Part shown: piece by piece, positions 1 through 8,614 of the stretch
How positions within the stretch are numbered: the stretch's first letter is position 1
Layout of the letters: every line of letters begins with the position of its first letter
Assembly (NCBI RefSeq): GCF_001434915.1
Contig: NZ_AZEF01000042.1
Coordinates: 1-64,000 of the forward strand
Direction: 5' to 3'
Length of the DNA: 64,000 nucleotides
Source of the DNA: Liquorilactobacillus capillatus DSM 19910
Lineage (GTDB): Bacteria > Bacillota > Bacilli > Lactobacillales > Lactobacillaceae
Notes under the pieces: model-generated
Database searches by the model: none
The model's input: only the letters and a program-made list of their open reading frames with translations
What the model was told of the DNA's origin: nothing
Program-made: the position numbers and the translations under genes

Positions 1-60
1 GGAGACCCTACACATTTGATTTGTCGAAACTTTGTTCAGTTTTCAAAGGTCTACATAAAA
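1..60 (-). other. Probable rRNA operon leader (16S gene lies left of the window)
   Basis: Read on the minus strand, this edge contains CTTTGAAAACTGAACAAAG followed by GTGTAGGGTC. That resembles the boxA-like antitermination leader found just before rRNA genes in lactobacilli. It lies directly downstream of a consensus minus-strand promoter (76-104). The 16S gene itself is not in the window, so this is inferred from the leader alone. Confidence 0.6.
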
Positions 61-75
61 CAACAACAGTTAAAT

Positions 76-104
76 ATTATAAATGCTATTCAACTAAAAG
101 TCAA
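76..104 (-). promoter_or_regulatory. Strong sigma-A promoter, probably rrn
   Basis: On the minus strand a -35 box TTGACT (99-104) is separated by 17 bp from a perfect -10 TATAAT (76-81). Transcription would start near 69 and run left off the window through the boxA-like leader. No ORF follows inside the window. Confidence 0.7.
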
Positions 105-479
105 GTTGTTTTTTTATCACTACCGCTCATTTATCATATGTATGAATAAATAACCAGATAATGTATAGATTGTCATTAGTCGCTCTCTCAATAGCAAAAA
201 TAATAATCCTCATTGGACTTCTTTGTCATAATTAAGCTGTCCTGACGACATTGAATATAATACCAACTAATCAGCTTTCCGTCAACATCTTTTTTCTTTT
301 TTTGCCTATTCTAAATAATTTCTGGTACCACAGCTTAACGCTCTTTTTAATTATTATTCATTTTTAGTAGAATAAAATCTTTTGAATGGTAATTTAGTTT
401 TCATTCTTTCCTATAAAAAGCGTACTTTAATTAACCAAAGCAATTAAACGTTCAGTTTTTTATAACTGAGCTTTAAATA

Positions 480-513
480 AAAAAGCTTAGGAAAAAAGAA
501 TTCTTCCTAAGTC
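480..513 (-). terminator. Terminator of serS
   Basis: Inverted repeat CTTAGGAA (486-493) / TTCCTAAG (504-511), followed on the minus strand by a run of T. It lies about 20 bp after the serS stop codon. Bases 105-480 to its left hold only AT-rich spacer upstream of the rrn-like promoter; no ORF or RNA is recognisable there. Confidence 0.75.
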
Positions 514-534
514 TCTTGTTCAATACTTATTCTT

Positions 535-1803
535 TTATTTAATTACTTCTACTCCATGCATATAAGACCGTAGAGCCTCTGGAATAGTTACTGTCCCATC
601 TTCATTTTGATAATTTTCTAAAATTGCCGCAATTGTTCTTCCAACCGCAAGTCCTGAACCATTTAAAGTATGAACAAACTGTAACTTGCCATTATCATCC
701 CGGTATTGAATATGCGCACGCCGAGCCTGAAATCCTTCGCAATTTGAACAACTTGAAATCTCACGGTAAGTATCTTGCGCTGGAATCCAGACTTCAAGAT
801 CATGTGTCATCGCAGCAGAGAAACCCATATCACCTGTCGATAAAGTAATTATATGATATGGAAGGCCTAGTTTTTCTAAAATGCTTCCCGCATTCTTAGT
901 CATTTTCTCTAGTTCATCATATGAGTCTTCTGGTTTACAGTACTTGACCATCTCAACTTTATTGAACTGGTGCAATCTAATTAAGCCACGTGTATCTCGC
1001 CCCGCACTTCCTGCTTCAGATCTGAATGCAGGTGATAGTGCTGTAAAGTAAACAGGTAATTCTTCCTCAGGAATAACTTCATCACGATAATAGTTCGTTA
1101 AAGGTACTTCAGCAGTAGGGATCAAAGTTAGATCTTGTCCCTGTACCTGAAAAACATCTTCTTTAAATTTAGGGAATTGTCCTGTACCGAACATGGATGC
1201 ACCATTAACTAAATAAGGTGGCAGTATCTCTGTGTAACCTTCTTTTTCATGCTCATCCAACATAAAATTATAGACGGCACGTTCAAGTTTTGCACCCAAA
1301 CCTTTATAAAACAAAAAGCGGCTCCCAGAGACCTTTGCTCCGCGTTCAAAATCTAAAATACCAAGCTTTTCTCCAATTTCCCAGTGAGGTTTAGGTTTAA
1401 AGCCAAATTGGCGCGGCTTTCCGATAACTTTAATTTCAACATTGGAATCTTCATCTGGTCCGACTGGAATACTTGGATTAGGAAGGTTAGGCAAGCGTGC
1501 AGCAATATCGCTAACATTTGCACCAACTGTTTTTAATTCTTCTTCCAGCTCTTTGATTTTGCCGCCGACTTCCTTCATAGCAGCAATCTGCTGACTAGCA
1601 TCTTGTTTATTTCGCTTTGCATTAGCTATCGCTTCAGAAACTTCATTTTTCTTCTGACGTAAGGTTTCACTGTCAACGACTAGCTCTCGTCTTCTCTGAT
1701 CCAGTGTGAGTAATTCATCGATCTTCTCAGCCTTCACCCCACGCGTTGCTAAACGTTTCTTCACTTCCATGACGTTCTGGCGAATCATTTTAATATCTAA
1801 CAT
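535..1803 (-). CDS. serS: Serine--tRNA ligase
   Basis: Class II aminoacyl-tRNA synthetase that charges tRNA-Ser with serine in the cytoplasm. The 422 residues match the family length. The N-terminal 100 residues are charged and helical, as in the tRNA-binding coiled-coil arm. The catalytic domain shows motif 2 ([17 protein letters not shown]) and motif 3 ([18 protein letters not shown]). The ATG is preceded by AGGAGG-like sequence. The gene is transcribed from its own promoter right after lysP and is controlled by a T-box leader, so uncharged tRNA-Ser should raise expression. A terminator follows. Identity is secure. Confidence 0.97.
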   Translation of the reverse strand: MLDIKMIRQNVMEVKKRLATRGVKAEKIDELLTLDQRRRELVVDSETLRQKKNEVSEAIANAKRNKQDASQQIAAMKEVGGKIKELEEELKTVGANVSDIAARLPNLPNPSIPVGPDEDSNVEIKVIGKPRQFGFKPKPHWEIGEKLGILDFERGAKVSGSRFLFYKGLGAKLERAVYNFMLDEHEKEGYTEILPPYLVNGASMFGTGQFPKFKEDVFQVQGQDLTLIPTAEVPLTNYYRDEVIPEEELPVYFTALSPAFRSEAGSAGRDTRGLIRLHQFNKVEMVKYCKPEDSYDELEKMTKNAGSILEKLGLPYHIITLSTGDMGFSAAMTHDLEVWIPAQDTYREISSCSNCEGFQARRAHIQYRDDNGKLQFVHTLNGSGLAVGRTIAAILENYQNEDGTVTIPEALRSYMHGVEVIK

Positions 1804-1827
1804 CCTATCTCCTCCTTAGTTATAAAT

Positions 1828-2046
1828 AAAAAAAGCCCTCTCATCCCATGTTGGGACGAAAAGACTCAATTCGCGGTACCACCCAAGTTCGATAATCAAT
1901 ATCGCACTCAAAATAATAACGGTCTCCCGTGCAGCATTACCTGCCCATTCAAACGAACGCTGGATTTTCGACGTCATGATTTTCAGCAACCATCATGTTT
2001 CTGCGTGTCTACTTATGGCGAACTCAGATGTTTTCCCTATATCTAT
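1828..2046 (-). promoter_or_regulatory. T-box riboswitch of serS
   Basis: The minus-strand leader contains the hallmark T-box GGGTGGTACCGCGAATT (1868-1884). A 14-bp terminator stem with loop ACA and a T-run (about 1833-1865) follows it. The T-box bases can pair with uncharged tRNA acceptor ends and compete with the terminator. Given its place before serS it should sense tRNA-Ser; I could not fix the specifier codon with confidence. Confidence 0.93.
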
Positions 2047-2052
2047 GCCCAT

Positions 2053-2081
2053 ATCATAATATCAAATACACAAAAATTCAA
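2053..2081 (-). promoter_or_regulatory. Promoter of the serS T-box transcript
   Basis: Minus-strand -35 TTGAAT (2076-2081), 17-bp spacer, -10 TATGAT (2053-2058). The predicted start is near 2046. It begins a few bases after the lysP stop codon, so serS has its own transcript. Confidence 0.65.
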
Positions 2082-2093
2082 GCCCTAGAGATA

Positions 2094-3557
2094 TCATTTC
2101 TTCTTTACATCTATCGGTTCCAGATCAATTTCTTCTAGTGGTATTAGTCTGGTATGGTATTTAATTTTGTAATAGAAAAAAAGAATCAAAAAAAGCGGTA
2201 CGCTCATATAACTAACACTGATTGCTTGCCAATCCCAATTAGCAAAAGATTTTAAATCTTGACCTACAATAACCAGGATACACAAGACTAGGGAAAGTAA
2301 CGGTCCTAACGGAAAAAGTTTTGCATGGTAACGCAGTTCTTCTAAAGACTTGCCTTGTTTCTTAAAGGCCCTTCGAAAACGGTAATGTGAAATTGCAATT
2401 CCTAGCCATGCAATGAATCCCGTTAACCCACTGGCACTAACTAAAAAGGTATAAATTCTTGTTCCATAAACGCTAGCCAAAAAGGTAAATAATCCTACTG
2501 CAGTTGTCCCTAATAGCGCTGGAAAAGGGATCCCGCGGATATTTAATAAACCAAAAATGCGTGGAGCATCGCCCGCACGAGCCAAGGAATACAACATTCT
2601 AGTCGAAGCGTACATTCCTGAATTAGCTGACGATAAAACAGAAGTTAAAATAACTGCGTTCATCACACTTGCAGCCGATGCAAGACCCGCTCTTCGAAAA
2701 ACAAGTGTAAACGGACTAATAGTAATATCGCTTGTGCTTGAACCTAATAGATTCGGACTCGTATAAGGTATAAGGCAAGCAATAATGAAGATTGACAAAA
2801 TATAAAATAGTAAGATCCGCCAAAAAACCTGTTTGATCGCCTTAGGAATACTCTTCTCCGGTGTTTTAGATTCACCAGCAGTTATCCCGATCAGTTCCGT
2901 TCCTTGAAATGAAAAACCAGCAACAATAAAAACACTTAGCACCGCCGGCACCCCACCAACAAATGGTGCTTTCTTATAAAAAAGGTTTTCCATCCCAACA
3001 GCGTGCCCACCCATAATTCCAAAAATCGTTAAAACACCTATTATCAGAAAAATAATAACCGTAACTACTTTTATTAATGCAAGCCAATACTCCGTCTCTC
3101 CAAATGAAAGAACTGAAAAAGCATTGATACAAAAGATAAGTGCCAACGCGGCTAAGCTAAAAATCCAGCTAGGAACATTTGGCAACCAGAATTTCATTAC
3201 AAGTGCAACTGTAGTAATATCGACAGCTAATGTTATTGCCCAGTTAAACCAGTAGTTCCAGCCCATTGCAAACCCCAATGCAGGATCAACAAATCGTTTT
3301 GAGTACGTTGCAAATGAGCCTGTCACTGGTAAGTAAGTTGCCATCTCACCCAAACTAGTCATCAGGAAATAGACCATCAGACCAATTCCAATATAGGCAA
3401 CTAACCCGCCACCGGGCCCAGCAGTACTGATTGCTGAACCACTTGCGACAAATAAACCAGTTCCGATACTTCCACCTAACGCAATCATTGACAAATGTCG
3501 TGTCTTTAATGCCCGCCTAATATGCGATTGTCGCTGTGGTTGCTTATTAACTTCCAT
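2094..3557 (-). CDS. lysP: Lysine-specific amino acid permease (APC/AAT family)
   Basis: A 487-residue secondary transporter of the APC superfamily with about 12 hydrophobic segments. The N terminus carries the AAT signature: RHLSMIALGGSIGTGLFVASG followed by a conserved GEMATYLPVTGSF stretch. Such proteins import basic or neutral amino acids by proton symport. The substrate assignment comes from the upstream lysine riboswitch (3690-3862), not from the protein alone. No terminator separates it from the serS promoter. The start ATG has AGGGAGG upstream. Substrates other than lysine are possible but less likely. Confidence 0.85.
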   Translation of the reverse strand: MEVNKQPQRQSHIRRALKTRHLSMIALGGSIGTGLFVASGSAISTAGPGGGLVAYIGIGLMVYFLMTSLGEMATYLPVTGSFATYSKRFVDPALGFAMGWNYWFNWAITLAVDITTVALVMKFWLPNVPSWIFSLAALALIFCINAFSVLSFGETEYWLALIKVVTVIIFLIIGVLTIFGIMGGHAVGMENLFYKKAPFVGGVPAVLSVFIVAGFSFQGTELIGITAGESKTPEKSIPKAIKQVFWRILLFYILSIFIIACLIPYTSPNLLGSSTSDITISPFTLVFRRAGLASAASVMNAVILTSVLSSANSGMYASTRMLYSLARAGDAPRIFGLLNIRGIPFPALLGTTAVGLFTFLASVYGTRIYTFLVSASGLTGFIAWLGIAISHYRFRRAFKKQGKSLEELRYHAKLFPLGPLLSLVLCILVIVGQDLKSFANWDWQAISVSYMSVPLFLILFFYYKIKYHTRLIPLEEIDLEPIDVKKK

Positions 3558-3617
3558 TTTCTTTTTTACCTCCCTGATTTTAAAGGCCTCTAAAGTGCAT
3601 GCTTTAACTACTGTACT

Positions 3618-3659
3618 AAAAAAGCCTTGTCGATTTAACTATATCGACAAGGCTTTTTG
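3618..3659 (-). terminator. Riboswitch-controlled terminator before lysP
   Basis: Inverted repeat AAGCCTTGTCGAT / ATCGACAAGGCTT with a minus-strand T-run. It is located between the lysine aptamer and the lysP start, as expected for transcription attenuation when lysine is bound. Confidence 0.85.
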
Positions 3660-3689
3660 TAATAATCAGCTTAATAAACTAAAAATCAA

Positions 3690-3862
3690 AGTCATACTCG
3701 ATAGCGCTCCGCAATTACTTGCGACAGTTTTCAGCTTATTAGGCTGAACCCCAGCTTAATGCCGTTAAAGCAACATTAGCTTCGGCAGATGCTCCTTTCA
3801 TTATCCATCAGTAATACTTTAATATCTCCGGATAATTACTAATATTATCTGCGACCTCTTTT
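3690..3862 (-). promoter_or_regulatory. Lysine riboswitch (L box)
   Basis: On the minus strand the conserved aptamer pieces occur in order: GAGGTCGCAGA, GGATAATGAAAGGAGC, ATCTGCCGAAG, CTGGGGTTCAGCC, ACTGTCGC and GGAGCGCTATC. This matches the lysine riboswitch pattern and is followed by an intrinsic terminator. It is expected to shut off lysP when lysine is plentiful. Confidence 0.92.
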
Positions 3863-3921
3863 CGACAACAATATTGTACACTTTTATAGCTTCAAAAACA
3901 ACACTATCCGTGTAGGTGCTC

Positions 3922-5604
3922 TTAATGTATCTGATCTTCCAGTATTTGCTTACCAAGTTCTTGATTAAAACTATAGTCGACTGGAACATCGACCACTACT
4001 GGTCCCTTAGTCGCAAAAGCCTGATCCAAAACTGCTCCCAATTCTTTTGCTTGAGTCACTCTTAAACCAGTAGCACCAAAACTTTCGGCATACTTCACAA
4101 AATCGACTGGTCCAAACTTCACTCCGGCTGAACGTCCATATTTCAACTCTTCTTGGAACTTGACCATATCATAGTTACCGTCATTCCAAATAATATGCAC
4201 GATATTCAACCCTAAACGAACTGCTGTTTCCAAATCTTGGCTTGAGAACAAGAAGCCGCCATCACCGGAAACGGATACGATTTGTGTTTCTGGCCGAACT
4301 AATGCAGCTGCAATCGCCCAAGGTAAGGCTACACCAAGTGTTTGCATCCCATTGCTAAATAACAAGTGACGTGGGTTGTAGCTTCTAAAATGACGTGCCA
4401 TCCAGATATAAAAGCTACCAACATCTACTGTAACAGTCATATCATCTGTAACTCTCTTTTGAAGTTCACGAATGATACTCAAAGGATGGTTCAAGATCTG
4501 GCCTTGCTTGATTGCTGGTGCTTCGTCACGTTCTTCAAACTTGATATGCAGCTCAGTTAAATATTTTCTTGCTGCAGTCGGAACTTGATAGCCTTTCATA
4601 TATGGCAGTAAGAAATCCAATGTTTGTGCAATATCGCCGACTAATTCACGTTCAGGTTGGAAGTTCTTATCAATTTCAGCACGCATCGTATCAATAACGA
4701 CGATGTTAGCTTTTCCATCTGCATTCCAGTTACGTGGCTCATACTCAATTGGATCGTAACCAATCGCAACGACTAAATCACTTTTCTTCAATAACTGATC
4801 TCCTGGTTGGTTACGGAATAAGCCGACACGACCGAAGAAGTCCTCTTCCATTTCATGCGGAATAATCCCTGCACCTTGGAAAGTCTCAACAACAGGTAGA
4901 TGTGTTTCTGCAATTAGATTTCTAATAGCCTGAGTTGTTTCAGGTGAAGAAGCACGCATCCCCAGAAGTAAAACAGGTAACTTAGCAGACTTGATCCGTT
5001 GTGCTAATAATGTTGATTCAATTGGGCTAGCCGGTCCTAATTTGGGTGCAACTAAAGGCTTTATTACCTGTGTCTCAACCTGAGAATCAGTAACATCTTG
5101 CGGAACCGAGACAAAACCTGCACCTTGTTTACCAGCTTCCGCCTCTTGGTACGCATTGGCGATTACTTCGGAGATGTTTTCAGGGTCTTGTACTTCAGCG
5201 CTATATTTAGTAATAGCTGCAAACAAGGCTGAATTATCCATACTTTGGTGAGTCAACCGCAACAAATCCGTTCTTTGAACCTGACCTGAAATAGCTAACA
5301 CCGGGTCACCCTCAGCTGTTGCTGTGACTAATCCTGTCGCTAAATTGCTAGCACCAGGGCCAGAGGTAGTCAGAACTACCCCAGGTTTACCGGTGATCCG
5401 TCCAATTCCAGCAGCCATAAAAGCAGCATTTTGCTCATGCCGGGTTAAAACAAGTTTAGGTGCTTCTGGTGAACTCGGATTCTCCAATTTTTCAAAGACA
5501 CGGTCAATCTTAGCCCCAGGAATGCCAAATACATATTTGACCTCATGATTAATTAAACTGTCGACAATCGCATCGGCTCCATAATATTCTTTATCATCTT
5601 TCAT
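3922..5604 (-). CDS. alsS: Acetolactate synthase, catabolic
   Basis: ThDP-dependent enzyme that condenses two pyruvates to 2-acetolactate, feeding acetoin and diacetyl formation in the cytoplasm. The 560 residues fit the catabolic AlsS/BudB length. The N-terminal PYR domain has [15 protein letters not shown] and the catalytic Glu57 in [13 protein letters not shown] central domain follows, then the PP domain with the GDG...N ThDP/Mg motif ([16 protein letters not shown]...NDGNYDMV). The ATG is preceded by AAAAGGGAG. The alsD partner is not adjacent. It lies left of an Rrf2 regulator with a terminator between them, so it is probably transcribed alone. Pyruvate oxidase and oxalyl-CoA decarboxylase were considered and fit less well. 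Confidence 0.94.
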   Translation of the reverse strand: MKDDKEYYGADAIVDSLINHEVKYVFGIPGAKIDRVFEKLENPSSPEAPKLVLTRHEQNAAFMAAGIGRITGKPGVVLTTSGPGASNLATGLVTATAEGDPVLAISGQVQRTDLLRLTHQSMDNSALFAAITKYSAEVQDPENISEVIANAYQEAEAGKQGAGFVSVPQDVTDSQVETQVIKPLVAPKLGPASPIESTLLAQRIKSAKLPVLLLGMRASSPETTQAIRNLIAETHLPVVETFQGAGIIPHEMEEDFFGRVGLFRNQPGDQLLKKSDLVVAIGYDPIEYEPRNWNADGKANIVVIDTMRAEIDKNFQPERELVGDIAQTLDFLLPYMKGYQVPTAARKYLTELHIKFEERDEAPAIKQGQILNHPLSIIRELQKRVTDDMTVTVDVGSFYIWMARHFRSYNPRHLLFSNGMQTLGVALPWAIAAALVRPETQIVSVSGDGGFLFSSQDLETAVRLGLNIVHIIWNDGNYDMVKFQEELKYGRSAGVKFGPVDFVKYAESFGATGLRVTQAKELGAVLDQAFATKGPVVVDVPVDYSFNQELGKQILEDQIH

Positions 5605-5962
5605 CTTGCTGACTCCCTTTTAATAAACAATCTATCTCCAAAAATATAGTAGCTATAGGCTTTTTAAAGCCATTTCAAAATTCATCATAGCATTGCCTTT
5701 AAACAAATGCTAGTATCTTTTGCACTTGTGATTTTATTAATAAAATTTCTAAGTAGATAATTGTCATATCAACTCTTCTAGCTGCTACATACTTGTGAAA
5801 TCGCATCAAAGTAAGCTGTTACATCCTTTTGCCTAAAAAACTTTACTACCGCAGTTTGAACGGTAGCATTCAAACCACAGTGTAAAGTTTTTTTCACCTT
5901 CAACCTTATCTTGTGAATTAATAAACGCTATTTAAAAATAACATTCTTTTTATAATTCACTC
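5605..5962. other. Intergenic region, alsS promoter area
   Basis: 358 AT-rich bases hold the bidirectional terminator at 5835-5894 and the alsS ribosome-binding site. I saw no ORF and no convincing -35/-10 pair. Confidence 0.5.
5835..5894 (-). terminator. Terminator of the GNAT-Rrf2 operon
   Basis: Arms AAAAAACTTTAC (5835-5846) and GTAAAGTTTTTTT (5882-5894) enclose a second hairpin, CTACCG...CGGTAG. T-runs on both strands make it potentially bidirectional. Confidence 0.7.
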
Positions 5963-6460
5963 TCATTTGGGAAGAATATCACTTTTTGTTACATCAGGGT
6001 TATTCCAGTCCACCAGTGGGATCTCTTTTTTTCCTAACGTTTTAGAAATAACCTGATAAACCGTTTGCTCATTCAAAAACTGACACCAGCGTGCATCAGC
6101 TTGATGAAAAATATCATTCATAACTTGCTTTGCTTCTTGCGAAATAGGCTGAAAGTCCTTGAAAACAAGGTCAATAAAACCTAAATCCGGATAAGACTGG
6201 ATCTTACCTTCAGTTGCATCGACAATTTGTAGTAAAGTAATTTGCTGAGGATCTTTAGCTAAGGAAAAGCCACCGCTATTACCTGAAACAGATGTTATCA
6301 AGCCTGCCACTACCAACCTACGCAGTAGTTTCTGCAAATAAGTCTGTGAACCGTTTATTCGTTGATGGATCATTTGCGAAGAAAGCGGAACTTTTCGTTC
6401 TTGTGTCGCCAGCAGAGCAATAATACATGCTGCCTGTTCAAAACCTTTTGTTAACTGCAT
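5963..6460 (-). CDS. Rrf2-family transcriptional regulator
   Basis: 165 residues, usual for the family. The N-terminal winged helix-turn-helix (residues 1-80) includes the family pattern SSQMIHQRINGSQTYLQKLLRRLVVAGLITSVSGNSGGFSLAK. Rrf2 proteins regulate iron-sulfur, nitrosative or redox genes. The three clustered cysteines of IscR/NsrR-type sensors are absent (only isolated Cys residues), so an Fe-S cofactor is unlikely. The region after residue 90 is poorly conserved. It lies 29 bp after the GNAT gene and is probably co-transcribed with it. The target is unknown. Confidence 0.85.
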   Translation of the reverse strand: MQLTKGFEQAACIIALLATQERKVPLSSQMIHQRINGSQTYLQKLLRRLVVAGLITSVSGNSGGFSLAKDPQQITLLQIVDATEGKIQSYPDLGFIDLVFKDFQPISQEAKQVMNDIFHQADARWCQFLNEQTVYQVISKTLGKKEIPLVDWNNPDVTKSDILPK

Positions 6461-6489
6461 CTTAAAACCTCACCTTTAAACTTATATAA

Positions 6490-7005
6490 TCATTCGAAAG
6501 ACTTACAATATTGATAGATTACTTTCACAGCGGTCCGCCTAATAAACGAATTAGGTTTACATTTGGCTACCAGTTGAAAACCGTTTTTTTCAAGAACTCT
6601 TTGTGAGCCCCTATTTTCTTCTGAGACCCAGCCTATTATCTCGGTTATTCCATTTTCCCGCGCCCACTTAATTAAGCCTGTCAATGCTTCAGTCATAATT
6701 CCTTGTCCCCAATAATCCGCATTAAGTGCATAACCAATAATTCTTTTAGCAAACAAAGGTTCACTATCTTCACCTGTCTGGTTATATAGACACAGGTTAC
6801 CAATTACCTTACTCTCACTACTATATTCTATGACCCATGTATTTTCATTATCCAAAGTTTGATAGAAAGAGCGTGCCTCCACCAGTGTTTTACACAGAGT
6901 AAATTGCGCCTCTTGTGCTACATCTTTTTGTGAAGCATATTCATATAAATCAAGAAGATCACTTTTTTCTATCCGTCTGATCTTTAATCTTTTTGTTATG
7001 AGCAT
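6490..7005 (-). CDS. GNAT-family N-acetyltransferase (RimJ/RimL-like)
   Basis: 171 residues with a GNAT fold. It opens with the beta-strand LITKRLKIRRIEKSDL typical of RimJ/RimL-type ribosomal or small-molecule acetyltransferases. The acetyl-CoA binding motif A is visible as IGYALNADYWGQGIMTEAL, and motif B as ENRGSQRVLEKNGFQLV. The acceptor could be an N-terminal amine, an antibiotic or a metabolite and cannot be read from the sequence. It is the first gene of a likely two-gene unit with the Rrf2 regulator. Its ribosome-binding site (GATGTGA) is weak. Confidence 0.85.
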   Translation of the reverse strand: MLITKRLKIRRIEKSDLLDLYEYASQKDVAQEAQFTLCKTLVEARSFYQTLDNENTWVIEYSSESKVIGNLCLYNQTGEDSEPLFAKRIIGYALNADYWGQGIMTEALTGLIKWARENGITEIIGWVSEENRGSQRVLEKNGFQLVAKCKPNSFIRRTAVKVIYQYCKSFE

Positions 7006-7336
7006 AAGTTCACATCTTTTCGTGTATCTTTTACAAAAACAAGCGCTTCATGTTCCACTTGTAAAAAGGGTTTTACACTTCTTGGAAACACATCTAACCT
7101 ATCCACTTTTCTAAAAGTTTACTCCTATATTTTAGCATTTTTTCTAAACAATATCCTACTAGTTTGTCATTGGACTCAATTTAGCTCATAATAGCATTTG
7201 TCCTTATAGCCATTATGACAATAAAACGATTATTTATCTCAGCGATACCATCAGTTTAGCTGGCTTTTAGCGCTATTTATCTTTTTATGTAAGGACAATA
7301 TCAAATATTATGTGGACAGATTTAAGGAGGATCTTT
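7006..7336. other. Divergent intergenic region, GNAT / tauE
   Basis: 330 bases between divergent genes. Only the AAGGAGG (7324-7330) of the rightward gene is clear. I found no convincing promoter pair, repeat or RNA. Confidence 0.4.
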
Positions 7337-8182
7337 ATGCTTAATGATATTTTAATTTTTCTGCTTATTGGGCTTTTTGCAGGGACGATGGGAGCCATTT
7401 TGGGCCTTGGCGGTGGAATTATCATCACACCTATTGTTACTCTAGCATTTGGACTTGATATCAAGTACGCGATCGGGGCTAGCATTATCGCCGTGATCGC
7501 GACAAGCTCCGGGGCTACGATTGCATTCTTAAAAGACGATGTTCTCAATTTACGTGTCGCGATGTTCTTGGAAATTGCAACAACAGTTGGGGCTATTGCC
7601 GGTGCATTCCTAACCGGTGTCGTTAGTTCGAGTTTTCTTTATGTTTTTTTTGGTGCTTTACTTGTTTTTTCAAGCTGGAACATGTTTCGTAAACTACGGA
7701 CTGGAGCTGAGATATTCCATGAAACTAAAACAAATAGTTTAGCCGTCAAGTTTAAACTCAACAGTTCCTATTATGATAAAAACTTAAAAAAACAAATTGA
7801 TTATCAGGTAACTAATATTCCAACTGGGCTATCAATTATGTTTGGAGCAGGTTTAGCTAGTGGAATGTTAGGTATCGGTTCAGGCGCCTTTAAAGTGATG
7901 GCTTTAGATAATGCAATGAAGATGCCGTTGAAACCATCAAGCGCCACAAGCAATCTAATGATGGGGGTTACAGCAACGGCGAGTGCGACCATTTACTTTT
8001 TTAACGGTTCGATCCGTCCTGATATTGCTGTTCCTCTAGCCTTGGGGATTCTCGTTGGAGCAGCTTTTGGCAGCCGCATCATGCAACTTCTCCCCGCTAA
8101 AATAATTCGCGGTGCTTTTATTCCTGTTTTACTTTATTTAGGATTACAGATGATCCTTAAAGGAACGGGGGTTATCTCATAA
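7337..8182 (+). CDS. Sulfite exporter TauE/SafE family permease
   Basis: Membrane protein of about 281 residues with 7-8 hydrophobic segments and two half-repeats. Each repeat carries the family's glycine-rich motif (GLFAGTMGAILGLGGGIIITPIV near the N terminus, SGMLGIGSGAFKVMAL in the second half). The family moves sulfite, sulfonates or small organic acids; the substrate here is unknown. I chose the ATG at 7337 because AAGGAGG sits 6 bp before it; an in-frame ATG at 7310 has no ribosome-binding site. The stop overlaps the start of the DUF1634 gene by one base, so the pair is translationally coupled. Confidence 0.88.
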   Translation: MLNDILIFLLIGLFAGTMGAILGLGGGIIITPIVTLAFGLDIKYAIGASIIAVIATSSGATIAFLKDDVLNLRVAMFLEIATTVGAIAGAFLTGVVSSSFLYVFFGALLVFSSWNMFRKLRTGAEIFHETKTNSLAVKFKLNSSYYDKNLKKQIDYQVTNIPTGLSIMFGAGLASGMLGIGSGAFKVMALDNAMKMPLKPSSATSNLMMGVTATASATIYFFNGSIRPDIAVPLALGILVGAAFGSRIMQLLPAKIIRGAFIPVLLYLGLQMILKGTGVIS

Positions 8183-8556
8183 TGAACAACGAAGATAAAG
8201 AAACTGCGGCAGAGATGCAGCAAATTGAGATTATTATCGGTAAGATTATGCGTGGTGGCGTCTTCTTAGCTACTTGCTTCATGGTCGTTGGCTTACTACT
8301 TCTACTGATAACCTCCAATACAGGTTACCCTGGCACGACTTTTCCAACTACAATAGCTGAAATTATAGCTGGTTTAGCCGCATTTAAAGCCTTCGCATTC
8401 ATGATGACAGGTATTTTTTTCTTAATCTTAACACCCTTTTTGCGTGTCGTGATCTCGGTCTATGCTTTTTACAAAGAAAAAGATGCGCTTTATGTTTACA
8501 TTACACTTACTGTGCTGATTATCCTTATTATTAGTTTCTTAATTGGTCATCATTAA
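8182..8556 (+). CDS. DUF1634 membrane protein
   Basis: 124 residues with three predicted membrane helices (about 28-48, 66-88, 96-120) and a charged cytoplasmic N terminus. It resembles DUF1634, a family I know mainly as a neighbour of TauE/SafE genes in Gram-positive bacteria. Its start codon overlaps the tauE stop (TAATG). A role as accessory subunit of the exporter is inferred from this arrangement only. Confidence 0.8.
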   Translation: MNNEDKETAAEMQQIEIIIGKIMRGGVFLATCFMVVGLLLLLITSNTGYPGTTFPTTIAEIIAGLAAFKAFAFMMTGIFFLILTPFLRVVISVYAFYKEKDALYVYITLTVLIILIISFLIGHH

Positions 8557-8614
8557 ATTAATTTGTTAAACTAGAAGTACTTATAGTGAAAAGTTCATAA
8601 GGGAGATGGTTGTA

